Below are positions 42,435 to 50,918 of a stretch of 64,000 nucleotides of DNA, piece after piece. The first letter of the stretch is position 1. The number at the start of each line of letters is the position of its first letter. Source of the DNA: JAEUHO01 sp046350655 (GTDB lineage Bacteria; Planctomycetota; PLA2; JAEUHO01). Under the pieces are notes generated by a model, which saw nothing but the letters and a program-made list of their open reading frames with translations, had not been told where the DNA came from and ran no database searches. The position numbers were made by a program, and so were the translations under genes. The stretch is taken from contig JAXMAB010000004.1 of assembly GCA_046350655.1 (NCBI GenBank), positions 1,054,001 to 1,118,000 on the forward strand. Direction: 5' to 3'.

Positions 42435-43876
42435 CCGGTCAGCGGAGCCGGCGCCGCAGGCGGGGTAGAGTGGCGGAGGAGGTCGCGCAGCCAGGCGTTC
42501 GTGGCCTGGGCCGCCGCGACCTTCGCGCGCGCGGAGGCCTCCGCGTCGCCCGCCGCGCGCGCCGCCGCGAGCGCGCCGAGGACCGATCGCTCGTGCCGCG
42601 CGAAGGTCTCGCCCACGGCCGCCTCGAGCGTCGCGGGCAACGCGAGGTCCTTCCACGCGCCGCGGCCGCGGCCGAAGTGCGCGACCGCGACGTAGCGCGC
42701 CACCGCGCCCCGCGCGAAGCGCCCGAGGCCGTCGTCGGACCAGCCGACCGACGGCGGGCCCGAGCGGCCCGCGAGCGCGTAGACCTTCGGCAGGCTCGCG
42801 CCGCCGAGCGCGCCCACGATCGCGCCGATCACCGCGCCGCCCCCGAACGAGAGCCCGCCCGCCGCGAGGTCGGCCGCGAGGCCCGAGAGCGCCCCCGACA
42901 GGATCCCGCCCCAGAGCGCGCTCTTCTTGCCGTCGGGCCCCTTGAGCCCCTTCACGGCGAAGTCGTCGAGCCGCTCCTCGATGACCGCCGCCGATCGCGC
43001 CGCGTCGGCCGCGTCGAGGCCGTGCGCGCCGAGCAGCGTCGCCACGAGGCCGCGCGTCGCGGCCGACGTGCGCGTCGTGAGCGCCTCCATCGCCGCGGTG
43101 CGGTCGGCCTTGCCCGCCTTCTCGGGCAGCGCGACGCGGTCGGCCGCCGCGCGGACGAGGTAGGCCGCGATCGCGTCGGCGCTCGTCGTCAACGCGGAGC
43201 GGGCCTCGCGGTCCCACGCCGCGAGCAGGGCCTTCATCGCCGGCTGCTTCCCGGGCGGCACGAGGGCCGCCGCGCGCTCGTACAGGGTGCGCTCCTCGAC
43301 CCAGCAGCGCGTGAACGCGTCGAGCGAGAGCACGTCCTTCACGTGGGGATGGGCCTGCGCCCACGCGCGCCACGTCGCGGGGACCGACGGGTCGGGCGTC
43401 GCGCCGGTCTGGTTGAGCAGCAGCAGCACCGGCCGCCCGGCCCACGCGAGGATCTCCATCTCCGGCGCGACGTAGCCCGCGTCCTCGGGGCGCTCCGTCG
43501 CGTTCACGAGGTAGAGGACGACGTCGGCGCGGTCGCGCACGCTCGCGACGGCCTGCTGCGCGCAGTAGAGCGGGCGGTCGCGGAAGCGGTCCCACACCTG
43601 GTGCGCGAACCAGCCGAGCGGGTTGCCCTGGGCCCGCAGGCGCTTGAGCAGGCGGGCCGAGTCGCCGAACCCCGGCGTGTCCTCGAGGACGAGCCGCGCG
43701 CCGTCGGCCGACAGGACGTCGTGGGGCTCCGTGACGACGGTGACGTGGGCCTGGTCGAGGACCTCGCCGACGTCGCGGCGCAGGAGCGTGCGCGCGAGCG
43801 TGGTCTTGCCGACGTTCGTGTGGGCCACGAGCGAGAGCGTCACCACCGTCCCGGGGCCGGGCCTCGCGTCGGTCAC
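42341..43876 (-). CDS. DUF3482-type GTPase
   Basis: A 511-codon frame. Residues 14-30 contain the P-loop AHTNVGKTTLARTLL, followed by switch-II-type LEDTPGF and LLLLNQTG (N-x-x-G/D-like G4). The rest is helical with a Gly-rich hydrophobic hairpin (LSGALSGLAADLAAGGLSFGGGAVIGAIVGALGG region) that may touch membrane. GTPases of this type are usually paired with DUF2868 proteins, as here: the GTG overlaps the DUF2868 stop by 4 nt. The literal frame overlaps the sigma-fusion gene by 94 bp antisense. Removing one base near 42474 would give an ending LPRLRRRLR and a stop at 42438. The repeat core at 43200-43210 encodes part of WDREARS. Confidence 0.85.
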   Translation of the reverse strand: MTDARPGPGTVVTLSLVAHTNVGKTTLARTLLRRDVGEVLDQAHVTVVTEPHDVLSADGARLVLEDTPGFGDSARLLKRLRAQGNPLGWFAHQVWDRFRDRPLYCAQQAVASVRDRADVVLYLVNATERPEDAGYVAPEMEILAWAGRPVLLLLNQTGATPDPSVPATWRAWAQAHPHVKDVLSLDAFTRCWVEERTLYERAAALVPPGKQPAMKALLAAWDREARSALTTSADAIAAYLVRAAADRVALPEKAGKADRTAAMEALTTRTSAATRGLVATLLGAHGLDAADAARSAAVIEERLDDFAVKGLKGPDGKKSALWGGILSGALSGLAADLAAGGLSFGGGAVIGAIVGALGGASLPKVYALAGRSGPPSVGWSDDGLGRFARGAVARYVAVAHFGRGRGAWKDLALPATLEAAVGETFARHERSVLGALAAARAAGDAEASARAKVAAAQATNAWLRDLLRHSTPPAAPAPLTGHRGASVSFASSPARTVATADQIASPTRARA

Positions 43877-45366
43877 GCGCGACCTCCGGCCGGCGCGCCG
43901 ACGGCCGTCGCGAGCCGCGCCGCGGCGCCGGCGTCGCGCGCCCCGAGGTCGAGCGGGACCACGGTCACGCCGGCCTCGCGCGCGATCCGCTCCCACAGCC
44001 GGCCGCGCTCCTCGACGCGGGCCGCGTCGGCGAGGCGCTCGCGGTAGGCCGACGCGTCGGCGACGACGACGAGGCGGTCGCCCGCGCGCGTGCGCGCGGC
44101 GAGCTCGCCGAGCAGGCGGCCGTGGACCTCGGTCTCGGGCGTCTGCGCGGTGGAGAGGAGGAGGACGCGGCAGACGGGGCCGCCCGTCGCCGCCGGGACC
44201 TCCTCGACCTCGGCGCCGTACGGCACCGACGCGAGCACCGCGATCTCGGCGCGCGTGCCGAACACGTCGTGCAGCAGCGCCTTCAGCGCGTCGGCGGCGC
44301 GGGGCGGCGGCGTGTGGCTGTACGGGACCACCTCGATGCGCGCGCCCGGCAGGGCGCCGGCGCCGCCCGCGCGGGTCGCGTAGACCGGGCCGAGGTCGAC
44401 CGGCAGGTCGCGGGCGAGCCGCGCGCCGTGCGCGCGCTCGGCGAGCGCGAGGAGCAGGCGCGGCACGATCACGAACGCCGCGACGGTGGCGCCGTACAGG
44501 CGGATCCACGTGCGCGCCGACGCGTGCAGCGGCGCCTTGCACGCGGCGACGTCGGCGAGCGAGGGCGCGCCGCGGCCCGTCAGCGCGCCGGCGGGCCCGA
44601 GCAGCGCGCGCACGAGCCCGTGCACCGCGTCGGCGTCGAGGAACGTGCTCTCCCACGTCACGTCGTACTTCCGCACGATCCCGCGGAAGACCATCCCCGC
44701 GACGAGGCCGAGCGCCAGGGAGAGCGAACCGAGGTGGAACGCGAGCCGGGCCCGCGACGCGAGGAGGGGGGCCACCGTCCGGCGCCAGGACGCGGCGAAG
44801 CGCGTGGCCGCGGCCGACACGAGGCCGGCCTCGCGGACCTTCTGCCGCGCCGCGGAGCGCGAGAACCGGCCCACGGTCCACTCGAGGACCCGCGCGGCCG
44901 CGCCCGCGAGGCGGCCGGGCGCGGCGTCGTCGGGCGCCGGGGCCGCGGCCGGCGGCGTCCGCGCGAACGCGTACCCGACGAACACGACGTACATCACGAG
45001 GTTCCAGAGCAGGAGCCCGGCGAGGGCGAAGAGCATCGGGAGCAGCTGGACGTGAGGCCCGGTGCCCAACTCGTTGACGAGGAGGCCCGCAACGAGCCCG
45101 ACCGCCATGACGACCGGGGCGAGGCCGCCGAGGACCCGGGTGTTGCCGAGGAGGCGGGGCAGCCCCGGGATCCGCTCGTCGAGGACGGCGAACAGCCGGC
45201 GGGCCCGCGCCTCGACGACGGCGCCGTCGCCGCCCGCGCCCGCGACCTCGGCGCGCGCGGCCTCGGTCGCCGCGCGGCGGTCGTCGAGGGGGAGGACCTT
45301 CCCCTCGGGGTCGGCCTCCTCGAACGCCCGCACCAACAGCACCGTCTGGGCGGCCGACTCGCGCAT
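43873..45366 (-). CDS. DUF2868-type membrane protein
   Basis: A 497-residue protein with helices at about residues 78-98, 104-130, 208-230 and 300-320. It carries the DUF2868 hallmark KYDVTWESTFLD after the third helix. The C-terminal half is cytoplasmic alpha/beta (VLLLSTAQTPETEVHGRLLGEL; RLVVVADASAYRERL). It is the upstream partner of the DUF3482 GTPase, overlapping by GTGA. Function is unknown, but the conserved pairing suggests a GTP-dependent membrane complex. The ATG lies 7 nt after TACGGT with no Shine-Dalgarno sequence. Confidence 0.87.
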   Translation of the reverse strand: MRESAAQTVLLVRAFEEADPEGKVLPLDDRRAATEAARAEVAGAGGDGAVVEARARRLFAVLDERIPGLPRLLGNTRVLGGLAPVVMAVGLVAGLLVNELGTGPHVQLLPMLFALAGLLLWNLVMYVVFVGYAFARTPPAAAPAPDDAAPGRLAGAAARVLEWTVGRFSRSAARQKVREAGLVSAAATRFAASWRRTVAPLLASRARLAFHLGSLSLALGLVAGMVFRGIVRKYDVTWESTFLDADAVHGLVRALLGPAGALTGRGAPSLADVAACKAPLHASARTWIRLYGATVAAFVIVPRLLLALAERAHGARLARDLPVDLGPVYATRAGGAGALPGARIEVVPYSHTPPPRAADALKALLHDVFGTRAEIAVLASVPYGAEVEEVPAATGGPVCRVLLLSTAQTPETEVHGRLLGELAARTRAGDRLVVVADASAYRERLADAARVEERGRLWERIAREAGVTVVPLDLGARDAGAAARLATAVGAPAGGRA

Positions 45367-45373
45367 GCAGATC

Positions 45374-45379
45374 ACCGTA
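45374..45379 (-). promoter_or_regulatory. -10 box TACGGT, leaderless start
   Basis: TACGGT ends 7 nt before the DUF2868 ATG on the minus strand. Only 10 bp separate it from the divergent TAGACT box, so the two promoters are back to back. Confidence 0.6.
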
Positions 45380-45389
45380 CTAGGGAGGA

Positions 45390-45395
45390 TAGACT
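45390..45395 (+). promoter_or_regulatory. -10 box TAGACT for mtnA
   Basis: TAGACT ends 9 nt before an ATG (45405) that opens a 10-codon frame overlapping the mtnA start. Confidence 0.5.
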
Positions 45396-45404
45396 CTCGC
45401 ACGC

Positions 45405-45437
45405 ATGGACCCGATCCCTCCCCGAGACCGGACGTGA
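45405..45437 (+). CDS. Possible leader peptide of mtnA
   Basis: A 10-residue frame (MDPIPPRDRT) whose TGA overlaps the mtnA GTG (GTGA). The ATG is the first start codon after a TAGACT box. It could couple translation of a leaderless message to mtnA, or be incidental. Confidence 0.3.
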   Translation: MDPIPPRDRT

Positions 45438-46540
45438 AGCTCGCCGGCGCACCCCGCCGCACGATCGAGGCCGCGGCCGACGGCGCGTCCGTCGTGGTGC
45501 TCGACCAGACGCTCCTGCCGTTCGGCGTGGACTGGCGCCGCCTCGCGACCCTCGACGACGCCGCGGACGCGATCCGCACCATGGTCGTGCGCGGGGCGCC
45601 GCTCATCGGCGTCACCGCGGCGTACGGGGTCGCCCTGGCGATGCGCGCCGACCCGACCGACCGCGGCCTCGCGCACGCCGTCCGGGTCCTCGCCGCCACC
45701 CGCCCGACCGCGGTCAACCTGCGCTGGGCCCTCGACGAGGTCCGCCGCCGCGTCGAGCCGCTCGCCCCGTCGGCGCGGCGAGCCGCCGCCTGGGCCGCCG
45801 CCGCGGCGCTCGCGGACGACGACGTCGCGACGAACCTCGCGATCGGCCGGCACGGGCTCGCCGCGATCCGCGAGGCGGCCGAGCGCACCGGCCGCGCGGT
45901 GAACGTGCTCACGCACTGCAACGCGGGCTGGCTCGCCACCGTGGACGGCGGCACGGCCCTCGCGCCGGTCTACGCCGCGTTCGACGCGGGCGTGCCCGTC
46001 CACGTGTTCGTGGACGAGACGCGGCCCCGCAACCAGGGCGCGCGGCTCACCGCGTTCGAGCTCCGGGAGCACGGCGTGCCCTGCACCCTCGTCGCCGACA
46101 ACGCCGGCGGCCACCTGATGCAGCACGGCCGCGTCGAACTCTGCCTCGTCGGGGCCGACCGCGTGACGGCCACGGGCGACGTCGCCAACAAGGTCGGGAC
46201 CTACCTGAAGGCGCTCGCGGCCCGCGACAACGGCGTCCCGTTCCTCGTCGCGGCGCCGGGCTCGACGATCGACTTCGGCCTGTCCGACGGCGTGCGGGAG
46301 ATCCCGATCGAGGAGCGGGCCGCGAGCGAGGTCACGACGATCGAGGGCGTCGACGAGGAAGGTGCGCCCCGGACGGTCCGGATCGCGCCCGACGGCGTCG
46401 CGGCCGCCAACCCCGCGTTCGACGTGACCCCCGCGCGGCTCGTGACGTCGATCGTCACCGAGCGCGGGGTCGCGCCCGCGACGCGCGCGGGCCTCGCCTC
46501 GCTCTTCCCCGAGCGGGCCGCCGCGGGAGCCCGGCCGTGA
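45434..46540 (+). CDS. mtnA: S-methyl-5-thioribose-1-phosphate isomerase
   Basis: A 368-residue eIF2B-fold enzyme that isomerises methylthioribose-1-phosphate to methylthioribulose-1-phosphate. Family motifs are complete: VVRGAPLIGVTAAYG, RPTAVNLRWALD, LTHCNAGWLAT with the catalytic Cys, VFVDETRPRNQGARLTA, LVADNAGGHLM with the catalytic Asp, and CLVGADRVTATGDVANKVGTY. The GTG start overlaps a 10-codon leader frame. The aldolase gene follows with a GTGA overlap, and MTA phosphorylase lies nearby. Confidence 0.97.
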   Translation: MKLAGAPRRTIEAAADGASVVVLDQTLLPFGVDWRRLATLDDAADAIRTMVVRGAPLIGVTAAYGVALAMRADPTDRGLAHAVRVLAATRPTAVNLRWALDEVRRRVEPLAPSARRAAAWAAAAALADDDVATNLAIGRHGLAAIREAAERTGRAVNVLTHCNAGWLATVDGGTALAPVYAAFDAGVPVHVFVDETRPRNQGARLTAFELREHGVPCTLVADNAGGHLMQHGRVELCLVGADRVTATGDVANKVGTYLKALAARDNGVPFLVAAPGSTIDFGLSDGVREIPIEERAASEVTTIEGVDEEGAPRTVRIAPDGVAAANPAFDVTPARLVTSIVTERGVAPATRAGLASLFPERAAAGARP

Positions 46541-47247
46541 GCCCGGCCCGCCGCACGACCGGCAAGTCGACGGGGACCGCGTCGCTCGGGGCCCGCGTGG
46601 TCGCGACCGCGCGCGCGCTGAACGCCTCGGGGCTCAACCGCGGCACGTCGGGCAACGTGTCGGTGCGCACGCCCGAGGGGTTCCTCGTGACGCCGTCGGG
46701 GTTCCCGTACGAGGCGATGACCCCGCGCGACCTCGTCGCGATGACGCTCGACGGCGCGGCGAAGGGGCGGCACGCGCCCTCGACGGAGTGGCCGTTCCAC
46801 GCGGCCGTCTACCGCGCGCGACCCGAGGCCGGCGCGGTCGTGCACGTCCACTCCGAGGCCGCCATGGCGCTCGCGTGCCTGCGGCGCGACGTGCCGGCGT
46901 TCCACTACATGGTCGCGGTGGCGGGGGGGCGCACGATCCGCTGCGCGCCGTACGCGACGTTCGGGACCGACACCCTGGCGGCCCACGCGGTGGCCGCGCT
47001 CGAGGGACGCAAGGCCTGCCTGCTCGCGAACCACGGCCAGCTGACGCTCGGCCCGACGCTCGAGGCCGCGCTGAAGCTGGCCGTCGAGGTCGAGTCGCTC
47101 TGCGCGACGTACCTGCGCGCGCTCACGGTGGGGGAGCCGGTGCTCCTGTCCGACGCCGAGATGGACGAGGTCCTGGCCAAGTTCGCGACCTACGGCGTCC
47201 GCACGCCGCCGTCCCCTCCGGCGCGAGGCGCGCGTCCCCGCCGGTGA
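46537..47247 (+). CDS. Class II aldolase (fuculose-phosphate/methylthioribulose-phosphate type)
   Basis: A 236-residue zinc aldolase. It has GLNRGTSGNVSVRTPEGFLVTPSG (phosphate site), STEWPFHAAVY with the catalytic Glu, VVHVHSEAAMAL (two zinc His) and LLANHGQLTLGPTLEAAL (third His). Its GTG overlaps the mtnA stop. That coupling makes methylthioribulose-1-phosphate the likely substrate, cleaved to DHAP and methylthioacetaldehyde, as in the bacterial DHAP shunt. MtnB dehydratase is a related family and cannot be excluded, but no mtnC or mtnD gene is nearby. Confidence 0.88.
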   Translation: MSPARRTTGKSTGTASLGARVVATARALNASGLNRGTSGNVSVRTPEGFLVTPSGFPYEAMTPRDLVAMTLDGAAKGRHAPSTEWPFHAAVYRARPEAGAVVHVHSEAAMALACLRRDVPAFHYMVAVAGGRTIRCAPYATFGTDTLAAHAVAALEGRKACLLANHGQLTLGPTLEAALKLAVEVESLCATYLRALTVGEPVLLSDAEMDEVLAKFATYGVRTPPSPPARGARPRR

Positions 47248-47268
47248 GGCCGTGCGCGTGCCCGCGGT

Positions 47269-49665
47269 TCACTTCGCGGCCGCGACGTCGATCGTCTCCT
47301 CGGAGCCCTCGGTCAACGTGACGTCCCGCTCGAGGACGACGGCGCCGCCGAGCCGCACGCGCAGCACGTAGCGGCCGGGCTTCGCGCGCACCTCGAACCG
47401 GCCGTCCTCGCCGACGCCCCCGTCGGCCGGAACGACGTCGCCGGACGGCGCGGTCAACGTGGCGCCGTCCTCGAAGTCCCGTCGGTCGGACGCCTTCCGC
47501 CGCACGGTGCCGCGGACGAGCCCGCCGCGCTCGAGCACGATCCGCAACGACGCGGGGTCCCTGTCGTACTTCGGCGAGACCCACTGCGACACGAACCCAC
47601 GCGCGGTGACCTCGAGGGTGCGCCCCTCGCGCGGTTCGTGCTCGAGCCGGAAGCGGCCGTCGCCGTCCGCTTCGACCGCCTCGAACTCGAAGTCGGGGCT
47701 CGACACCTCGGCGTCGGGGACCGCGACGCCCCGCACGTCGACCACCGTGCCGTCGACGGTCACGCCCACGTCCAGCGTGCGCACGCCGAGGTCCACCGCC
47801 GGCGAGGTCGTCGTGTCCACGACGGTCTCGATCGGCGCGAACGCCGCGGCCACCCAGGTCAGCCGGCGTCGGCCGCGGGCGGCGGGCCAGTCCACGGTCC
47901 CGTCGGTCGCCACGGCGGCCTGGCCGCCGGAGCCGCCGCCGCGATCCGCGTCCTCGTCCATCACGTGGACGACCGTCGGGAGGGGCACGCCGACCGGGGC
48001 GCGGAAGCGGACCGTGACCGCCGGCCGGACGGGGACGACGAACCGGAGGCCGTCGACGGGAGGGGTCACGATCCTGGACCGCGCGGGGTCGGCCGCGCCC
48101 CCGTCGAACCCCTCGACGCTCACCCGACACGGTCCGGGGACGAGCCCCGACAGCGTGAACGTCCCGTCGGCGCCGGTCCACGTCGTCATGCCGCCCCCGC
48201 GCCGACGGTCCTCGGGTTCCGCGGTGACGCGTACCTGTCGCCCGGGCTTCCCGTCGGCGGTGACGACGCTGCCGCGGACCGTTCCCCCTCGCGTGAGGAC
48301 GATGGTCTCGGTCCACGTGGACGCCACCCGGATCGGGACCGGTCGGGACACCTGCACGTACTCCCTCGTCCGGACCTCGACCGTCACCACGCCCGCCGGG
48401 AGGCCGCGGAACCTCGCGATGCCGTCACGAGCGAGGGCCACGTGCGGGCCCTCGGACAGCGAGACCTCGCCCTCCGTCACCGGGCCGCGGTCCGGGCCCA
48501 GGACGACGACGTCGAGTCCGCCGGACGGCGGCAGCACCAGCCGGACCTCCGGCGGGGGCTTCCCCTCGACGACGCGCGCACCGGTCACCTCCCGCGACCG
48601 GATGCCACCGACGAACGCCGCGAGGCACCCGTCGGTCCCGAACGCCACGCCGTCGACGACGAACCGCCCCTCGCCGCCGCTCTTCGCCTCGTACGCACGG
48701 ACGGCCGCGAGCCGCGACCCCTCGGGAAGATCCGACTCGCGGGGGTCGCGCCGCACGCGTCCCCAGGTCGCGTCGACCACGTACACGGTGGCGCCGACCA
48801 CCGGCGCCCCGGCCCCGTCGACGACCGTGCCGACGACGGAGCCACCGGGCCGGAGGCGCACGTCCACGACGGGGCGCTCGCCCGCGCGGCGCTGGAGCCG
48901 CGTCGGGAACCGCGCGCGCTCGAACCCGGGCGCGACCACGTCGATCGTCACCGTGCGGTCCAGCGTCAGGGCCTCGGTCTCGAACCGGCCGTCCGCGTCG
49001 GACGGGAACGGCCCGCAGAGGACGCCCCCTTCGTTGCTCCACGTGCCGCCGAACGCGCCGCCGTCGTACACGAGCACGCGCGCGCCCGCGATCGGCTGGC
49101 CGGTACGGTCGTCGAGCACCCGACCCCGGAAGCGCCCGCCCGCCGTCGCGTGCACGAGCACGTCGAGCCCTTCCTCGACGACCTCGATGCGGGCGGGCCA
49201 GCCGACGAGCCACGCTCCGCGCACGGTGATCGTCGCATCGCCACACGGCACGGCCGGGAACACGCCGATCCCGTCGCGCAGCACCGCGTCGAGCGACGTC
49301 CCGTCGGCGGCTTCGATCCGCACCTCCGCGTCCGGGAAGGGCCTCGGCTGCTTCACGGGGCCGAGGCGCACGCGCACCTCCCCGCGCTTCCCCGCCGCGG
49401 GCTTGCCGGCCTCGGGCGCGCCCGCGGCCGCCGGGTCGACGGCGGCGCCCGCGTCCCGCTTCGTCGCGCTCCCGACGAGGACCGGCGGCGGTGCGTCGCC
49501 GCCGTCGAGGCCGCCGCCCGGGTCCGGCGCGACGAACGGTCCGAAGCCCCCGAACGCCCCCAGGCCCCAGCACGCGACGACGAGTCCCGCCGCGCCGATC
49601 CCGGCGGCGATCCACCACGCCCGCCGACGCCGCTCTTCGCTTCGCACCCCGTCGCGTCGCCCCAT
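47269..49665 (-). CDS. Membrane-anchored carboxypeptidase-regulatory-like repeat protein
   Basis: A 798-residue protein with one N-terminal transmembrane helix (about 12-32) and about eight beta-sandwich repeats, each with a pattern such as GRFETEALTLDRTVTIDVVA, GTFTLSGLVPGPCRVSVEG or GRFEVRAKPGRYVLRV. The cytoplasmic stub is only about 12 residues. It is the same class as the external part of the sigma fusion at 38160 and the proteins at 50919 and 59777. The role is probably structural or ligand-binding at the cell surface. The first ATG at 49713 would extend it by 16 residues. 49665 is favoured since the basic stub starts there. Confidence 0.8.
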   Translation of the reverse strand: MGRRDGVRSEERRRRAWWIAAGIGAAGLVVACWGLGAFGGFGPFVAPDPGGGLDGGDAPPPVLVGSATKRDAGAAVDPAAAGAPEAGKPAAGKRGEVRVRLGPVKQPRPFPDAEVRIEAADGTSLDAVLRDGIGVFPAVPCGDATITVRGAWLVGWPARIEVVEEGLDVLVHATAGGRFRGRVLDDRTGQPIAGARVLVYDGGAFGGTWSNEGGVLCGPFPSDADGRFETEALTLDRTVTIDVVAPGFERARFPTRLQRRAGERPVVDVRLRPGGSVVGTVVDGAGAPVVGATVYVVDATWGRVRRDPRESDLPEGSRLAAVRAYEAKSGGEGRFVVDGVAFGTDGCLAAFVGGIRSREVTGARVVEGKPPPEVRLVLPPSGGLDVVVLGPDRGPVTEGEVSLSEGPHVALARDGIARFRGLPAGVVTVEVRTREYVQVSRPVPIRVASTWTETIVLTRGGTVRGSVVTADGKPGRQVRVTAEPEDRRRGGGMTTWTGADGTFTLSGLVPGPCRVSVEGFDGGAADPARSRIVTPPVDGLRFVVPVRPAVTVRFRAPVGVPLPTVVHVMDEDADRGGGSGGQAAVATDGTVDWPAARGRRRLTWVAAAFAPIETVVDTTTSPAVDLGVRTLDVGVTVDGTVVDVRGVAVPDAEVSSPDFEFEAVEADGDGRFRLEHEPREGRTLEVTARGFVSQWVSPKYDRDPASLRIVLERGGLVRGTVRRKASDRRDFEDGATLTAPSGDVVPADGGVGEDGRFEVRAKPGRYVLRVRLGGAVVLERDVTLTEGSEETIDVAAAK

Positions 49666-49751
49666 GTGCTCGCCCCCGTCCGCGCCCGGGGACGGCGCCG
49701 ACCGCCCCCGCACGGTCGACGAGTGTACCGTCGGCGCGCATCGCCGCCGGG

Positions 49752-49762
49752 CGGGCCTCGCG
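49752..49762 (-). repeat. CGCGAGGCCCG dispersed repeat core
   Basis: Exact core copy in minus orientation with the full arm CGGGCCTCGCGGTCCC, in the gap after the MTA phosphorylase stop. The left arm is degenerate. Confidence 0.7.
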
Positions 49763-49782
49763 GTCCCGGGCGGGGGGAGCGC

Positions 49783-50655
49783 CTACTTCGCGGGCAGATA
49801 CGGCGCGAGGATCGCCGCGAGGCGCGAGCGGGCGGCGTCGGGGATCGCGGCCACGGGCGTGAGGAGGCCCGACGCGAGCGCACGGTGCGCCGGACGCTCG
49901 CCCGTCGGGCAGCGCCGCACCGCCTCGGCCGCCGCCGTCGCCGCCGCGGCGGCCGACGCCTTGATGATCGCGAAGATCTCCGGCGCCTCGACCGCGGCCT
50001 CGCCCTCGCGCCACGCGTCGTAGTCCGTCACGAAGCAGATCGTCGCGTACGCGATCTCGGCCTCGCGCGCGAGCCGCGCCTCGATGCCGTTCGTCATGCC
50101 GACCACGTCGCCGCCGAGCGTGCGGTACATCCGGCTCTCGGCCCGCGTCGAGAACTGCGGCCCCTCCATCGTCACGTACGTCCCGCGCTCGACCACCGGC
50201 ACGCCCGCCGCGCGCGCGCCCGCGATCCAGGCCTGCCGCATGGCCTCGTCGAACGGCTCGCCGAACCCCACGTGCGCCACCACGCCGTCGCCGAAGAACG
50301 AGAGCGGCCGCCGCCGCGTCAGGTCGATCGCCTGGTCCGGGACCACCGCGGTCCGCGGCGCGAGGTCCTCGCGCAGGCTGCCCACCGCGCCCACCGCGAA
50401 CACGTGCCGCACGCCCAGCAGCCGCATCGCGTACACGTTCGCGCGGTACGGGACCTCCGTCGGGAGCAGGCCGTGCTGCCGTCCGTGCCGCGCGAGGAAC
50501 GCGACGCGCCGGTTCGCGAGCGTCCCGAGGCGGATCGGCGTCGACGGCAGGCCGAACGGCGTCTCGAGCGCCAGGTCGCGGACGTCCGTGAGGCCGGGCA
50601 TGTCGTAGAGCCCGGTCCCGCCGATGATGCCGATCTCCGCGCGCGCGCCGTCCAT
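49783..50655 (-). CDS. mtnP: S-methyl-5'-thioadenosine phosphorylase
   Basis: A 290-residue PNP-family enzyme. It has IGIIGGTGLYDMPG, FLARHGRQHGLLPTEVPYRANVYAM, GAVGSLRED, VVPDQAIDLT, YVTMEGPQFSTRAESRMYR, and TDYDAW with the Asp that selects 6-aminopurines. It phosphorolyses MTA to adenine and methylthioribose-1-phosphate, the substrate of MtnA encoded 3 kb away. The usual NMPE substrate motif reads NGIE here, so specificity may differ slightly. The ATG has GGAGG 5 nt upstream. Confidence 0.93.
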   Translation of the reverse strand: MDGARAEIGIIGGTGLYDMPGLTDVRDLALETPFGLPSTPIRLGTLANRRVAFLARHGRQHGLLPTEVPYRANVYAMRLLGVRHVFAVGAVGSLREDLAPRTAVVPDQAIDLTRRRPLSFFGDGVVAHVGFGEPFDEAMRQAWIAGARAAGVPVVERGTYVTMEGPQFSTRAESRMYRTLGGDVVGMTNGIEARLAREAEIAYATICFVTDYDAWREGEAAVEAPEIFAIIKASAAAAATAAAEAVRRCPTGERPAHRALASGLLTPVAAIPDAARSRLAAILAPYLPAK

Positions 50656-50740
50656 GGGACCTCCGGGAAGGGCGCCGAGGGTACCCCGGGGGCCGAGCGG
50701 GGCCCCCGAACCCCCCGAATCCTCCGGACCCACGGGCGGG

Positions 50741-50751
50741 CGGGCCTCGCG
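50741..50751 (-). repeat. CGCGAGGCCCG dispersed repeat core
   Basis: Exact core copy in minus orientation (CGGGCCTCGCGTACCC) in the divergent gap between mtnP and the large repeat-protein gene. Confidence 0.7.
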
Positions 50752-50817
50752 TACCCTGGGGCGGGATCGGCCGTGGGGGCCGGTCCGACGCGAGGTCGGG
50801 GAGGCGGTCGGGGGCGC

Positions 50818-50833
50818 GGGACCGCGAGGCCCG
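50818..50833 (+). repeat. Dispersed repeat arm GGGACCGCGAGGCCCG
   Basis: Full 16-base left arm, followed by CTGGCCGGCAGGG instead of a right arm. It is the second copy in this 263-bp gap. Confidence 0.75.
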
Positions 50834-50918
50834 CTGGCCGGCAGGGTCAGGATTCGGTGAACGAACGGAGAAGTCGCGGCGTCTACCCTGGGGGCAGTTC
50901 GTCGGCGGAGGGCTCGGC

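Noticed and set aside
40011..43595. Minus-strand frame of 1194 codons over the sigma fusion and GTPase
   Set aside because: It is out of frame with the GTPase and antisense to the sigma fusion, with shadow-type composition.
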